Made by a program: the position numbers and the translations under genes | In this document: piece by piece, positions 33,428 to 40,740 of the stretch | Position numbering within the stretch: position 1 is the first letter of the stretch | Layout: each line of letters starts with the position of its first letter | Notes under the pieces: generated by a model | What the model was told of the DNA's origin: nothing | What the model saw: the letters and a program-made list of their open reading frames with translations, nothing else | The model's database searches: none | NCBI RefSeq assembly: GCF_019430885.1 | Contig: NZ_JAHYBZ010000016.1 | Location: 1-57,237, forward strand | Reading direction: 5' to 3' | Length of the DNA stretch: 57,237 nucleotides | From: Roseomonas alba | GTDB taxonomy: Bacteria > Pseudomonadota > Alphaproteobacteria > Acetobacterales > Acetobacteraceae

Positions 33428-34129
33428 ATGGCCCAGACCATCGCCCTCGTGGACGACGACCGCAACATCCTGACCAGCGTCCAGATGACGCTGGAGGCGG
33501 AAGGCTATTCCGTCCGCACCTTCACCGATGGCGAGAGCGCCCTGCAGGGGCTGCTGTCCAAGCCGGCGGACCTCGCCGTGCTCGACATCAAGATGCCGCG
33601 CATGGACGGGATGGAACTGCTGCAACGACTGCGCCAGCGGTCCAACATGCCCGTCGTCTTCCTGACGTCGAAGGACGAGGAAGTGGACGAGCTGATGGGC
33701 CTGCGCCTCGGCGCGGACGACTACATCACCAAGCCCTTCAGCCAGCGCCTGTTGCTGGAGCGCATCCGCGCCCTGCTCCGCCGCAACGAGGCATCGCGCG
33801 CCGAAGGGTCCGGCGCCCCTCCAGGTGGCGTCATCGCCCGCGGCGACCTGGTGCTGGACGAGACCAAGCACACCTGCGTCTGGAAGGGGAAACAGGTGCA
33901 GCTCACGGTCACGGAGTTCCTCCTGGTCAAGGCGCTGGCCGTGCGCCCCGGCATGGTGAAGAACCGCGACCAGCTCATCGACGCGGCCTATGGCGAGAAC
34001 ATCTATGTCGATGACCGTACCATCGACAGCCATGTGAAGCGCATCCGCAAGAAGTTCCGCCAGACGGATGGCGAGTTCGACCAGATCGAGACGCTGTACG
34101 GGATCGGCTACCGCTACAAGGAAGCCTGA
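33428..34129 (+). CDS. chvI: Two-component response regulator ChvI
   Basis: A 233-residue OmpR-family regulator. The receiver domain has the acidic cluster VDDD at 8-11, the phospho-acceptor Asp53 in LAVLDIKMPRMDG and Lys in ITKPFS. The C-terminal winged helix ends VDDRTIDSHVKRIRKKFR..YGIGYRYKEA, typical of ChvI. With ChvG it controls envelope, acid and host-related responses in rhizobia and relatives. chvG follows after 87 nt. Confidence 0.92.
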   Translation: MAQTIALVDDDRNILTSVQMTLEAEGYSVRTFTDGESALQGLLSKPADLAVLDIKMPRMDGMELLQRLRQRSNMPVVFLTSKDEEVDELMGLRLGADDYITKPFSQRLLLERIRALLRRNEASRAEGSGAPPGGVIARGDLVLDETKHTCVWKGKQVQLTVTEFLLVKALAVRPGMVKNRDQLIDAAYGENIYVDDRTIDSHVKRIRKKFRQTDGEFDQIETLYGIGYRYKEA

Positions 34130-34216
34130 GCGGGACGGCCGGGTCTGTCCGTCGTCCGATCGGATCCGTGCCGCGCCAGCCTGCCGCCACGCCCGAAAAC
34201 CCTTTAGGCTGAAGCC

Positions 34217-35920
34217 GTGCCTGACGACACCGCCAGCCTGCCGCGCCCCGCCGCCCCGGCCACCAGCAAGCCGGAGCCCCGGCGCACGCGCCGGCGCTTT
34301 TCGCCCCTGCTGCGTCGTATCCTGCTGGTCAATGCCGTGCCGCCGGCGCTGCTGGCCGCGGCGCTGCTCTATCTCGACCAGTATCAGAACGGGCTGATCG
34401 CCGCCGAGGTCGAGGCCCTGCGCACCCAGGCCCGCATCTACGCCGGCGGCATCGCCGAGGCCGCCGTCCGCATTGAGGGGGACCGCGCCATCCTGGTGCC
34501 GGAACTCGCCCGGCCGCTGCTGCGCCGTCTGGTGGAACCCTCCCCCAACACCCAGGCGCGGCTGTTCGACAATACCGGCCTGCTGGTCGCCGACAGCCGC
34601 GTGCGGGAAGGCACCGGCGGGGCCGTCGTCACCGAGCCCCTGCCCTCGCCCGAACCCCGCGGCGCGCTGAGTTCGGCCGTGGCCGGCATCTATGACCGGC
34701 TGGTCACCATCCTGCCCGGACCGTTGCGCGTCGCGGGCGGGGGAGGCGGCGTCGCCGTCAGTGTCGGACCCGAGGCGCCGGATTTCGACTGGCAACCCGA
34801 CCTCGGCCCCGACCGGCGCGAGGAGCTGCGCCTCGCGCTGGAAGGCGGCGTGCGGCCTTATATCCGGCGCACGGGCGATGGCCGCCTGCTGGTCTCGGTC
34901 GCCGAGCCCGCCCGCCGCGGCAACCAATCCGTCGGCATCGTGCTGCTGACGAAGGAAGCGCGGGAGGTCGACCAGCGCCTGTTCCAGATCCGCGCCTCGG
35001 TGCTGCTGCTGTTCGGCACGGCGCTGGTGCTGACGGTGATGTTGTCTTTCTACCTGTCCCGCACCATCGCCACGCCGATGCTCGACCTTGCCCGCGCCAC
35101 CCAGCGCATCCGCGAAGGCGAAGGCCGCGAGGAATCCGTCCCCGAACCCCTGCTGGCCCGGAATGACGAGATCGGCACACTGGCGCGCGACCTGCAGAAT
35201 TCTGCCCGCGCCCTATGGGCCCGGATCGACGCCAATGAACGCTTCGCCGCCGATGTGGCGCATGAGCTGCGCAACCCGCTGACCAGCGTGCGCAGCGCGC
35301 TGGAAACCCTGCGCCGCGTCGAGAACCCCGACAGCCGCAACCGCCTGCTCGCCATCATCGCCGAGGACGCCGTCCGCATGGACCGGCTGATCGCCGACAT
35401 CAGCGATTCCTCCCGCGTCGATGCGGAGCTGTCGCGGACCATCTCCGCCCCCGTCGACATCGCGCCGATTCTCTCTGCCCTGTCCGAACTGCACAACGCG
35501 ACGCGCAAGGAGGAGGACGATCCGCGCGTCGTGCTCGAAGCGCCGGCCGGCCCGCTGGTCGTGCGTGGCGTCGAGGGCCGCATCGTCCAGGTCTTCCGCA
35601 ACCTGCTCGGCAACGCCCTGTCGTTCAGCCCGCGCAACGGCACGGTGCGGGTGAAGGCCCGCCCGATCGGCAGCATGGTGGAAGTCGCCATCGAGGACGA
35701 AGGCCCTGGCATCCCCGAACAGAAGCTGGAGAGCATCTTCGAGCGCTTCTATTCCGAACGCCCGAGCGGGGAACGCTTCGGCCAGCATTCCGGCCTCGGC
35801 CTGTCGATCAGCAAGCAGATCGTCGAAGGGCTGCGCGGGCAGATCTCGGCGGAGAACATCCGCGACGCCGCGGGGACAGTGCAGGGGGCGCGCTTCATGG
35901 TGCGGCTGCCGGCAGGGTGA
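34217..35920 (+). CDS. chvG: Sensor histidine kinase ChvG
   Basis: A 567-residue membrane kinase, GTG start 34217. Two membrane helices (near residues 35-55 and 255-277) flank a periplasmic sensor domain; HAMP follows, then the dimerisation domain FAADVAHELRNPLTSVR with the phospho-His, and the ATPase part (EDEGPGIPEQ, GLGLSISKQIVEGL). It is paired with chvI. In Rhizobiales and many relatives the genes hprK, PTS EIIA and HPr come next; here they are missing and a solo hairpin and an unrelated minus-strand gene follow. Confidence 0.92.
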   Translation: MPDDTASLPRPAAPATSKPEPRRTRRRFSPLLRRILLVNAVPPALLAAALLYLDQYQNGLIAAEVEALRTQARIYAGGIAEAAVRIEGDRAILVPELARPLLRRLVEPSPNTQARLFDNTGLLVADSRVREGTGGAVVTEPLPSPEPRGALSSAVAGIYDRLVTILPGPLRVAGGGGGVAVSVGPEAPDFDWQPDLGPDRREELRLALEGGVRPYIRRTGDGRLLVSVAEPARRGNQSVGIVLLTKEAREVDQRLFQIRASVLLLFGTALVLTVMLSFYLSRTIATPMLDLARATQRIREGEGREESVPEPLLARNDEIGTLARDLQNSARALWARIDANERFAADVAHELRNPLTSVRSALETLRRVENPDSRNRLLAIIAEDAVRMDRLIADISDSSRVDAELSRTISAPVDIAPILSALSELHNATRKEEDDPRVVLEAPAGPLVVRGVEGRIVQVFRNLLGNALSFSPRNGTVRVKARPIGSMVEVAIEDEGPGIPEQKLESIFERFYSERPSGERFGQHSGLGLSISKQIVEGLRGQISAENIRDAAGTVQGARFMVRLPAG

Positions 35921-35973
35921 TCGCCGGGGGCGCTGCTCCGTCCCATGCGTGCGACGATGCGGGACACGTCGAT

Positions 35974-35997
35974 CGGGGAAGGGCTTTGCCCCTCTCT
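35974..35997. terminator. Solo repeat-family hairpin between convergent chvG and deacetylase genes
   Basis: GAAGGGC-TTT-GCCCCTC, pairing with one mismatch, has the same text as hairpin B of the composite repeats. It lies between the ends of two convergent genes, which fits a bidirectional terminator. Confidence 0.55.
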
Positions 35998-36017
35998 GGT
36001 CCGCCAGCACCGTCTGT

Positions 36018-36944
36018 CTACGCTGCCTTGGCGGGCGCCTCCCCGCCACCGCCCCAGGTCGGGACCATGCTGAACTCCACCAGCCTTGCGGCGAAGGGCA
36101 GGGAACGCCGGCCTTCGAGAAGGCCTTCCAGGCGAGGCAAGGTGGTGCGCCGGTTCAGCCACAGCATTAGGCTGCCGAAGGGCCCCGCATCCGGCCGATG
36201 CACCAGCGACTCGTCCGTGTCGAGGTCGTAAGGGTGACAATAGGACCACAGGCCGCCCTGCCCGCCCGCCGCCCAGTTGCGCGCGAGCCCGCTGAGCCGC
36301 CAGGGAGGCAGCCAGCGCAGATACATCCCGCCGAGAAAGGGCACGGCCACCGGCCCAATCCGCCCCACCGGCACCGGCAGTTCCAGCAGGCCAGACGGCC
36401 AGCGGAAGGGTCCGCGCGGGGCGCCGGGCCAGCCGGCCAGCGGGTTGCGCGCCGGCAGCAGGGAGGAAGAGTAGGCGAAGCCGAGTTCCGCCAGCACCTC
36501 CGGCACCCAGCCGGCCGCGGGCGTCAGCGAGAAATAGGGGGCGCGGAAGCCGACGGGTGCGAAGCCGGTCAGTGCCGCAAGCCGGTCCCGCGCGGTCGCC
36601 ATGGCCATGCGGAACGCCGCGGGCGCTTCTTCGGCCAGATGACGGTGCGCATGGCCGTGGGAGGCGATCTCATGCCCCCTTCGCGCGATCTCCCGCACCA
36701 GGCCAGGTTCGCTCCGGGTAACAGAATCCAGAATAAAGAAGGTGCCGCGCGACCCGCGCGCCTCCAGCAGATCGAGCAGCCGCGCCGTCGGGCCGGTCGG
36801 CCCGCTGCCGCCCGGATGCGTCTCCACGTCCACGGTGAAGGTGAAGATGGCCGGCAGGGCGGCAAAGCGGCGGGCAGCGCGCGCCGACGCCCTTGTTCGG
36901 CCGCTTTCGCATTGATAAGTGAAGGTTCCGGAACGGGTTGGCAT
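36018..36944 (-). CDS. Polysaccharide deacetylase family protein
   Basis: A 308-residue protein (ATG 36944; the first 30 residues are weakly conserved-looking, so a later start is possible). The NodB-type domain starts FTFTVDVETH (metal Asp/Glu at 39-41) and has HEIASHGHAHRHL with the metal-binding His pair, then GFRAPYFS and, late, SYCHPYDLDTDE. It resembles deacetylases of the exosortase/PEP-CTERM exopolysaccharide type, but no exosortase is present. It diverges from the ACP gene at 37041 and could modify a cell-surface glycan. Confidence 0.85.
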   Translation of the reverse strand: MPTRSGTFTYQCESGRTRASARAARRFAALPAIFTFTVDVETHPGGSGPTGPTARLLDLLEARGSRGTFFILDSVTRSEPGLVREIARRGHEIASHGHAHRHLAEEAPAAFRMAMATARDRLAALTGFAPVGFRAPYFSLTPAAGWVPEVLAELGFAYSSSLLPARNPLAGWPGAPRGPFRWPSGLLELPVPVGRIGPVAVPFLGGMYLRWLPPWRLSGLARNWAAGGQGGLWSYCHPYDLDTDESLVHRPDAGPFGSLMLWLNRRTTLPRLEGLLEGRRSLPFAARLVEFSMVPTWGGGGEAPAKAA

Positions 36945-37040
36945 GGCGGCTGAGGTTGCCGGCGGACCTATCCTCTTCAGGGCCAAAAGGCCAGAGGGGC
37001 GTTCCGGGGAGGCATTGCGACGCGCGGCGGGAGCCCGAGC

Positions 37041-37307
37041 TTGACGACCACCCTCTCCTTCGAAGCCGAGGTTGCACGCCTGATCGTGGAGGCGCTGCAT
37101 CTCGAAACCCCGCCGGAGGCGATTGATCCGGAAGCGCCGCTGTTCGGCGAGGGGTTGGGCCTCGATTCGATCGACGCGCTTGAGATCGCGCTCGCCGTGT
37201 CGCGCCGCTATGGCTTCCAGCTTCGTTCCGACGATGAGCGGAACCATCGCATCTTCGCCTCGCTGCGGGCGCTGGCGGCGCATATCGAGGCGCATCGGAG
37301 CGCCTGA
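37041..37307 (+). CDS. Acyl carrier protein of APE-like cluster
   Basis: An 88-residue carrier protein, TTG start at 37041 (no nearby ATG). Phosphopantetheine attachment is Ser43 in GLGLDSIDALEIAL. It overlaps the AMP-ligase gene by 1 nt. Type II ACPs of aryl polyene pathways have this size and sit just before a ligase, as here. The other expected genes lie at 49375-56130. Confidence 0.85.
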   Translation: MTTTLSFEAEVARLIVEALHLETPPEAIDPEAPLFGEGLGLDSIDALEIALAVSRRYGFQLRSDDERNHRIFASLRALAAHIEAHRSA

Positions 37308-38611
37308 TGCCGGGATTGCCGCTGACCTCCCGCGGGCTGGAGGAGGTGGTTTTCCACCGCGGTGCCGCCCCGGTGACGGTGGCGCGGTTTCTGGCCGAGG
37401 TCGCGGCGCTGGCCGCGCGCCTGCCGGACGAGGGGCCGGTGCTGAATTTCTGCGCCGATCGCTACCTGGCGCTGCTGGGCTTCGCGGCGGCGCTGTCGCG
37501 CGGGCATGTCACGCTGCTGTCCGCCGACCGCACGCCGCTGCGTCTGGCCGAGATCGCCCAGGGGCATGGCGCGCGCTACGCGCTGTCCGATGTCGCGGCT
37601 GTCCTGCCCCTGCCGGTGCTGCGGCCGGATGCCATGCCGGGTGAGGCTGCGCCCAATCCGCTGATCCCGGCCGATGCCATCGCGGTCATCGCCTTCACCT
37701 CCGGCAGCACGGGTGAGCCGCAGCCCCATGCGAAGCCCTGGGGCGCGCTGGTCGCCGGTGCGCGCGGCGCGGCGGAGACCTTCGGCGTGACGGGCGGGAC
37801 CAGCGTCCTCGGCACGGTGCCGGCGCAGCACATGTACGGCTTCGAGACGACGGTGATGCTGCCGTTGCAGGGTGCAGGCGCCGGGCATGCCGGGGATGTG
37901 TTCTATCCCCAGGACATTGCGGCAGCATTGGCCGCGCTGCCGGCGCCGCGGCTGCTGGTGACAACGCCGCTGCAATTGCGCGCGCTGCTGCGCAGTGAGG
38001 TCGCGATGCCGGCGCTGGCGGGCATCGTCTCCGCCACCGCGCCCCTGTCGGATGCGCTGGCCACCGAGGCCGAGGCCGCCTGGGGTGCGCCAGTGCGCGA
38101 GATCTACGGTGCGACCGAGGCCGGGTCTATCGCGTCCCGCCGCACGCTGGAGGGGCCGGGCTGGACGCCCTATCCGGGCATGACGTTCGCCATCGGCGAG
38201 GACAGCGCCAGCGTGACCGTGCCCGGACTGCCGGCGCCGGTGCCGCTGTCGGACCGGCTGGTCCGGGACGGCGAAGGCCGCTTCCGGCTGGAGGGGCGGC
38301 TCGCGGACATGGTGAAGGTGGCGGGCAAGCGAGCGTCGCTCGCCGGGCTGACACGCATCCTGACCGGCATCGATGGGGTGGAGGACGGCGCCTTCGTCGC
38401 GCCTGACGACCTCGATGCCAATCCGCAGGCGCGGCTGGCGGCCGCTGTCGTCGCGCCGGGGCTCAGCGCGGAAGCGATCGTCGCGGCGCTGCGCGAGCAG
38501 GTGGAACCCGCCTTCCTGCCGCGCCCCGTCGTCATGCTGCCGGCCCTGCCGCGGGATGCTGTGGGTAAGGTGTCGCGGAACGCGATCGCGGCGCTGGCCT
38601 GGCGGCGATAG
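37307..38611 (+). CDS. AMP-dependent acyl/aryl ligase of APE-like cluster
   Basis: A 434-residue ANL-family protein, shorter than usual acyl-CoA synthetases (500-550) and lacking part of the N-terminal lobe, like the ApeH ligases that load an aryl acid on an ACP. P-loop AFTSGSTGEPQPHAK, then EIYGATEAGSIASR, the hinge GRLADMVKVAGKR, and the catalytic Lys in DAVGKVSRNAI. The starter acid (4-hydroxycinnamate or other) cannot be read; no ammonia-lyase gene is present in the window. Confidence 0.85.
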   Translation: MPGLPLTSRGLEEVVFHRGAAPVTVARFLAEVAALAARLPDEGPVLNFCADRYLALLGFAAALSRGHVTLLSADRTPLRLAEIAQGHGARYALSDVAAVLPLPVLRPDAMPGEAAPNPLIPADAIAVIAFTSGSTGEPQPHAKPWGALVAGARGAAETFGVTGGTSVLGTVPAQHMYGFETTVMLPLQGAGAGHAGDVFYPQDIAAALAALPAPRLLVTTPLQLRALLRSEVAMPALAGIVSATAPLSDALATEAEAAWGAPVREIYGATEAGSIASRRTLEGPGWTPYPGMTFAIGEDSASVTVPGLPAPVPLSDRLVRDGEGRFRLEGRLADMVKVAGKRASLAGLTRILTGIDGVEDGAFVAPDDLDANPQARLAAAVVAPGLSAEAIVAALREQVEPAFLPRPVVMLPALPRDAVGKVSRNAIAALAWRR

Positions 38612-38651
38612 TAGGTAGCGGTCCTGCGGCATTATCGGCAGTGTGGGTCGG

Positions 38652-38688
38652 CGCATTCCATATTTGCGAATGCGACTGATTTGCATAA
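38652..38688 (+). promoter_or_regulatory. AT-rich palindromic segment before the hydroxylase gene, possible promoter/operator
   Basis: GCATTC (38652-38657) and GAATGC (38667-38672) form a dyad; TGCGAAT-N7-ATTTGCA (from 38665) is a second, 6-of-7 dyad; and CATAAT at 38683-38688 looks like a -10 box. The segment stands out in a GC-rich spacer 42-78 nt before the GTG start. The binding factor is unknown; an iron regulator is conceivable because the product is an iron enzyme. Confidence 0.35.
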
Positions 38689-38729
38689 TAGCATGGCGAC
38701 TCCACGGCCCTGAGAGGGAACCCGACGGC

Positions 38730-39566
38730 GTGAACGAAGACCTGATGACCGCAACCCGACCCGCCGCCGCGCCCCCGCAACAGACCTTCGGCACGGCGGG
38801 CGTCGCGCCGATGGAACGCCCGAGCCTCGTCACCCGCTTCTTCATGAGCGTCGTGGCCTGGGCGGAACGGCTGAACCTGCGCTGTTCCAAGGTCGGCAAC
38901 CCTCCCGTCTACGACAACGCCACCTTCCCCTGGGCGCGCGAGATCGAGAACGACTGGCACCTGATCCGGGCCGAGCTCGACCCGCTGCTGCAGCGCCAGC
39001 AGGATCTGCCGAGCTTCCATGAGCTGTCTTCCGACGTGAAGACGATCAGCACCGACAGCGCCTGGAAGACGTTCTTCCTCACCGGCTATGGCGTCTCCTC
39101 GGAACGCAACATCGCCCAATGCCCGGATACCTGGCGCGTCGTGCAGCGCATCCCGGGGCTGAAGACGGCGATGTTCTCGATCTTCGAACCCGGCAAGCAC
39201 CTGCCGGCGCATCGCGGTCCCTACAACGGCGTGCTGCGACTGCATCTGGGGCTGATCGTGCCGGAGGCGGCGCCGGGCCAGCTCGCCATCCGCGTGGACC
39301 GGCAGGTCTGCCATTGGGAGGAAGGCAAGGCGCTGATCTTCGACGATGCCTATGAGCACGAGGCATGGAACCACACGGACAGGACGCGCGTGGTGCTCTT
39401 CGTCGATTTCGTGAAGCCGCTGCGCTTCCCGGCCCGGCTGGTGAACTGGTTGCTGCTGAACCTCGCTGTCTTCACGCCCTTCATCCGGGAGGGCATGGAC
39501 AACCAGAAGGCCTGGGAGAAGCGCTTCTACGAACAGGCCGAGGCGCTGCGGAACAGACGCGCCTGA
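38730..39566 (+). CDS. Aspartyl/asparaginyl beta-hydroxylase family protein (LpxO-like)
   Basis: 278 residues from GTG 38730 (GAGAGGGA ten nt before); ATG 38745 is an alternative. The Fe(II)/2-oxoglutarate domain spans about 80-235, with HLPAHRGPYNGVLRLHLGL holding a metal His and FDDAYEHEAWNHTDRTRVVL the second His and 2-oxoglutarate Arg. A hydrophobic stretch near the C-terminus (LVNWLLLNLAVFTPFI) suggests membrane contact. LpxO members hydroxylate lipid A acyl chains. It lies between the ligase and a repeat copy, and need not be part of the APE pathway. Confidence 0.85.
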   Translation: MNEDLMTATRPAAAPPQQTFGTAGVAPMERPSLVTRFFMSVVAWAERLNLRCSKVGNPPVYDNATFPWAREIENDWHLIRAELDPLLQRQQDLPSFHELSSDVKTISTDSAWKTFFLTGYGVSSERNIAQCPDTWRVVQRIPGLKTAMFSIFEPGKHLPAHRGPYNGVLRLHLGLIVPEAAPGQLAIRVDRQVCHWEEGKALIFDDAYEHEAWNHTDRTRVVLFVDFVKPLRFPARLVNWLLLNLAVFTPFIREGMDNQKAWEKRFYEQAEALRNRRA

Positions 39567-39586
39567 TACGTCCTGGCCTGTGGAAC

Positions 39587-39818
39587 CGAGAGGGGCTTTG
39601 CCCCTCTCGCGCTCTCCCCACCAAAGGCCACAGGGCCTTTGGAAACCAATACCTGGTGCTGGGCGCCCCTGGCGGAATGAGTGCCGAAGCTCGCCTTCGC
39701 ACATGGAACGCGCTGCGCAGGACGTGACCTGCCTGTACTGGCAATCGCCAAGTGACGGTTTCCAAGCGCCTCGGGCCTCTGGCGGGGTGGCCTGGAGGGG
39801 CAGCGCCCCTCCAATTCC
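39587..39818. repeat. Composite double-hairpin repeat, copy 4
   Basis: The left half 39587-39664 (reverse) has hairpin B, GAGAGGGGC-TTT-GCCCCTCTC, and hairpin A. The right half 39748-39818 (forward) has a diverged hairpin A (AAGCGCCTCGGGCCTCT) and hairpin B, GGAGGGGC-AGC-GCCCCTCC. The core is about 83 bp. It fills the spacer between the convergent hydroxylase and aldolase-family genes, 20 bp from one stop codon and 32 bp from the other. Confidence 0.88.
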
Positions 39819-39849
39819 GCGCGCGCCGGCCAGCGACCGTCGGCACAAG

Positions 39850-40614
39850 TCAGGTCTTGTAGTCAGGCTCCTCCCGATCCAGCACGCGGCGCCAGGCGTC
39901 GAGATGCAAGCGGGCATCGAGCTTCTCGCCCCAGGGTCCCGCATGGTGGCGGCGCGCCGAATCCGGCAGCGTGTGCAGCTTCATCCCGGTCTGCATCGCG
40001 GTCATCTGGTACATGGTCGTGCGCTCGGCCATGTAGGTCTCGTCGAAGGCGTCGTGGACGGTGGGGCCGACGACGGTCACGCCATGGCCGCGCATTACCA
40101 TGATCGTCTTGTCGCCCATCAACCGCGCGATGCGGTCACCTTCCTCATTGGAATGCACCGGGGCGTCGCCCGACGGGTCGTAGACCACGCGGTCGTTCAG
40201 CAGCAGCGAGTTGTGATGCGACAGGGAGAACTCCGCATCCTCGATCATCGACAGCGCGGTCAGCCAGCGCGGATGGACGTGGATGACGCAGGTCGCGGCG
40301 GGGTTGGCCAGGTGGATGCGGCAATGGATGTGGAAGGCGACCTTGCGCAGTTCGCCCGTCCCGCGCACCACCTTGCCATCCAGGTCGCAGACGATGAGGT
40401 CCGAGGCGCGGAGTTCCTGGAACAGGAAGCCGCGCGGATTGATGAGGAAAAGCGGTTCCTCGCTATCCGGCAGCATCAGCGAGTTGTGGTTGCCGATATG
40501 CTCGTTCCAGCCGAGCCGCGCGCCGATGCGGAACACGGCCGCCATGTCGCAGCGGAGCGCCCATTCGCGTTCCTCCGCACGGCTGTCGGTGAGGTTGCGG
40601 ATCACGGTCGACAT
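39850..40614 (-). CDS. Class II aldolase/adducin family protein
   Basis: A 254-residue protein, ATG 40614 after GGAGG. Zinc-site His residues are visible in VIHVHPRWLTAL and MRGHGVTVVG, and HIGNHNSL is the usual N-terminal landmark. The family includes fuculose-phosphate aldolase and decarboxylases such as those for 3,4-dihydroxyphthalate; the exact reaction is not readable. It diverges from the dimethylformamidase-like gene across 126 bp. Confidence 0.85.
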   Translation of the reverse strand: MSTVIRNLTDSRAEEREWALRCDMAAVFRIGARLGWNEHIGNHNSLMLPDSEEPLFLINPRGFLFQELRASDLIVCDLDGKVVRGTGELRKVAFHIHCRIHLANPAATCVIHVHPRWLTALSMIEDAEFSLSHHNSLLLNDRVVYDPSGDAPVHSNEEGDRIARLMGDKTIMVMRGHGVTVVGPTVHDAFDETYMAERTTMYQMTAMQTGMKLHTLPDSARRHHAGPWGEKLDARLHLDAWRRVLDREEPDYKT

Positions 40615-40740
40615 GGGGGCCTCCACGCACGCGGAAGGGTGAAGGCTGGCATGATCGCGCCGGGCCCGCCAGACGCGGATTGACGCATCGCAGCAGGGGT
40701 CGGAGGCTTCCGGGCGGTCCGGCCTGTCGAGGAGCCCTGC

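Noticed and set aside
32714..34927. 737-residue minus-strand frame over chvI/chvG
   Set aside because: It is a reverse shadow; chvI and chvG carry all expected motifs on the plus strand.
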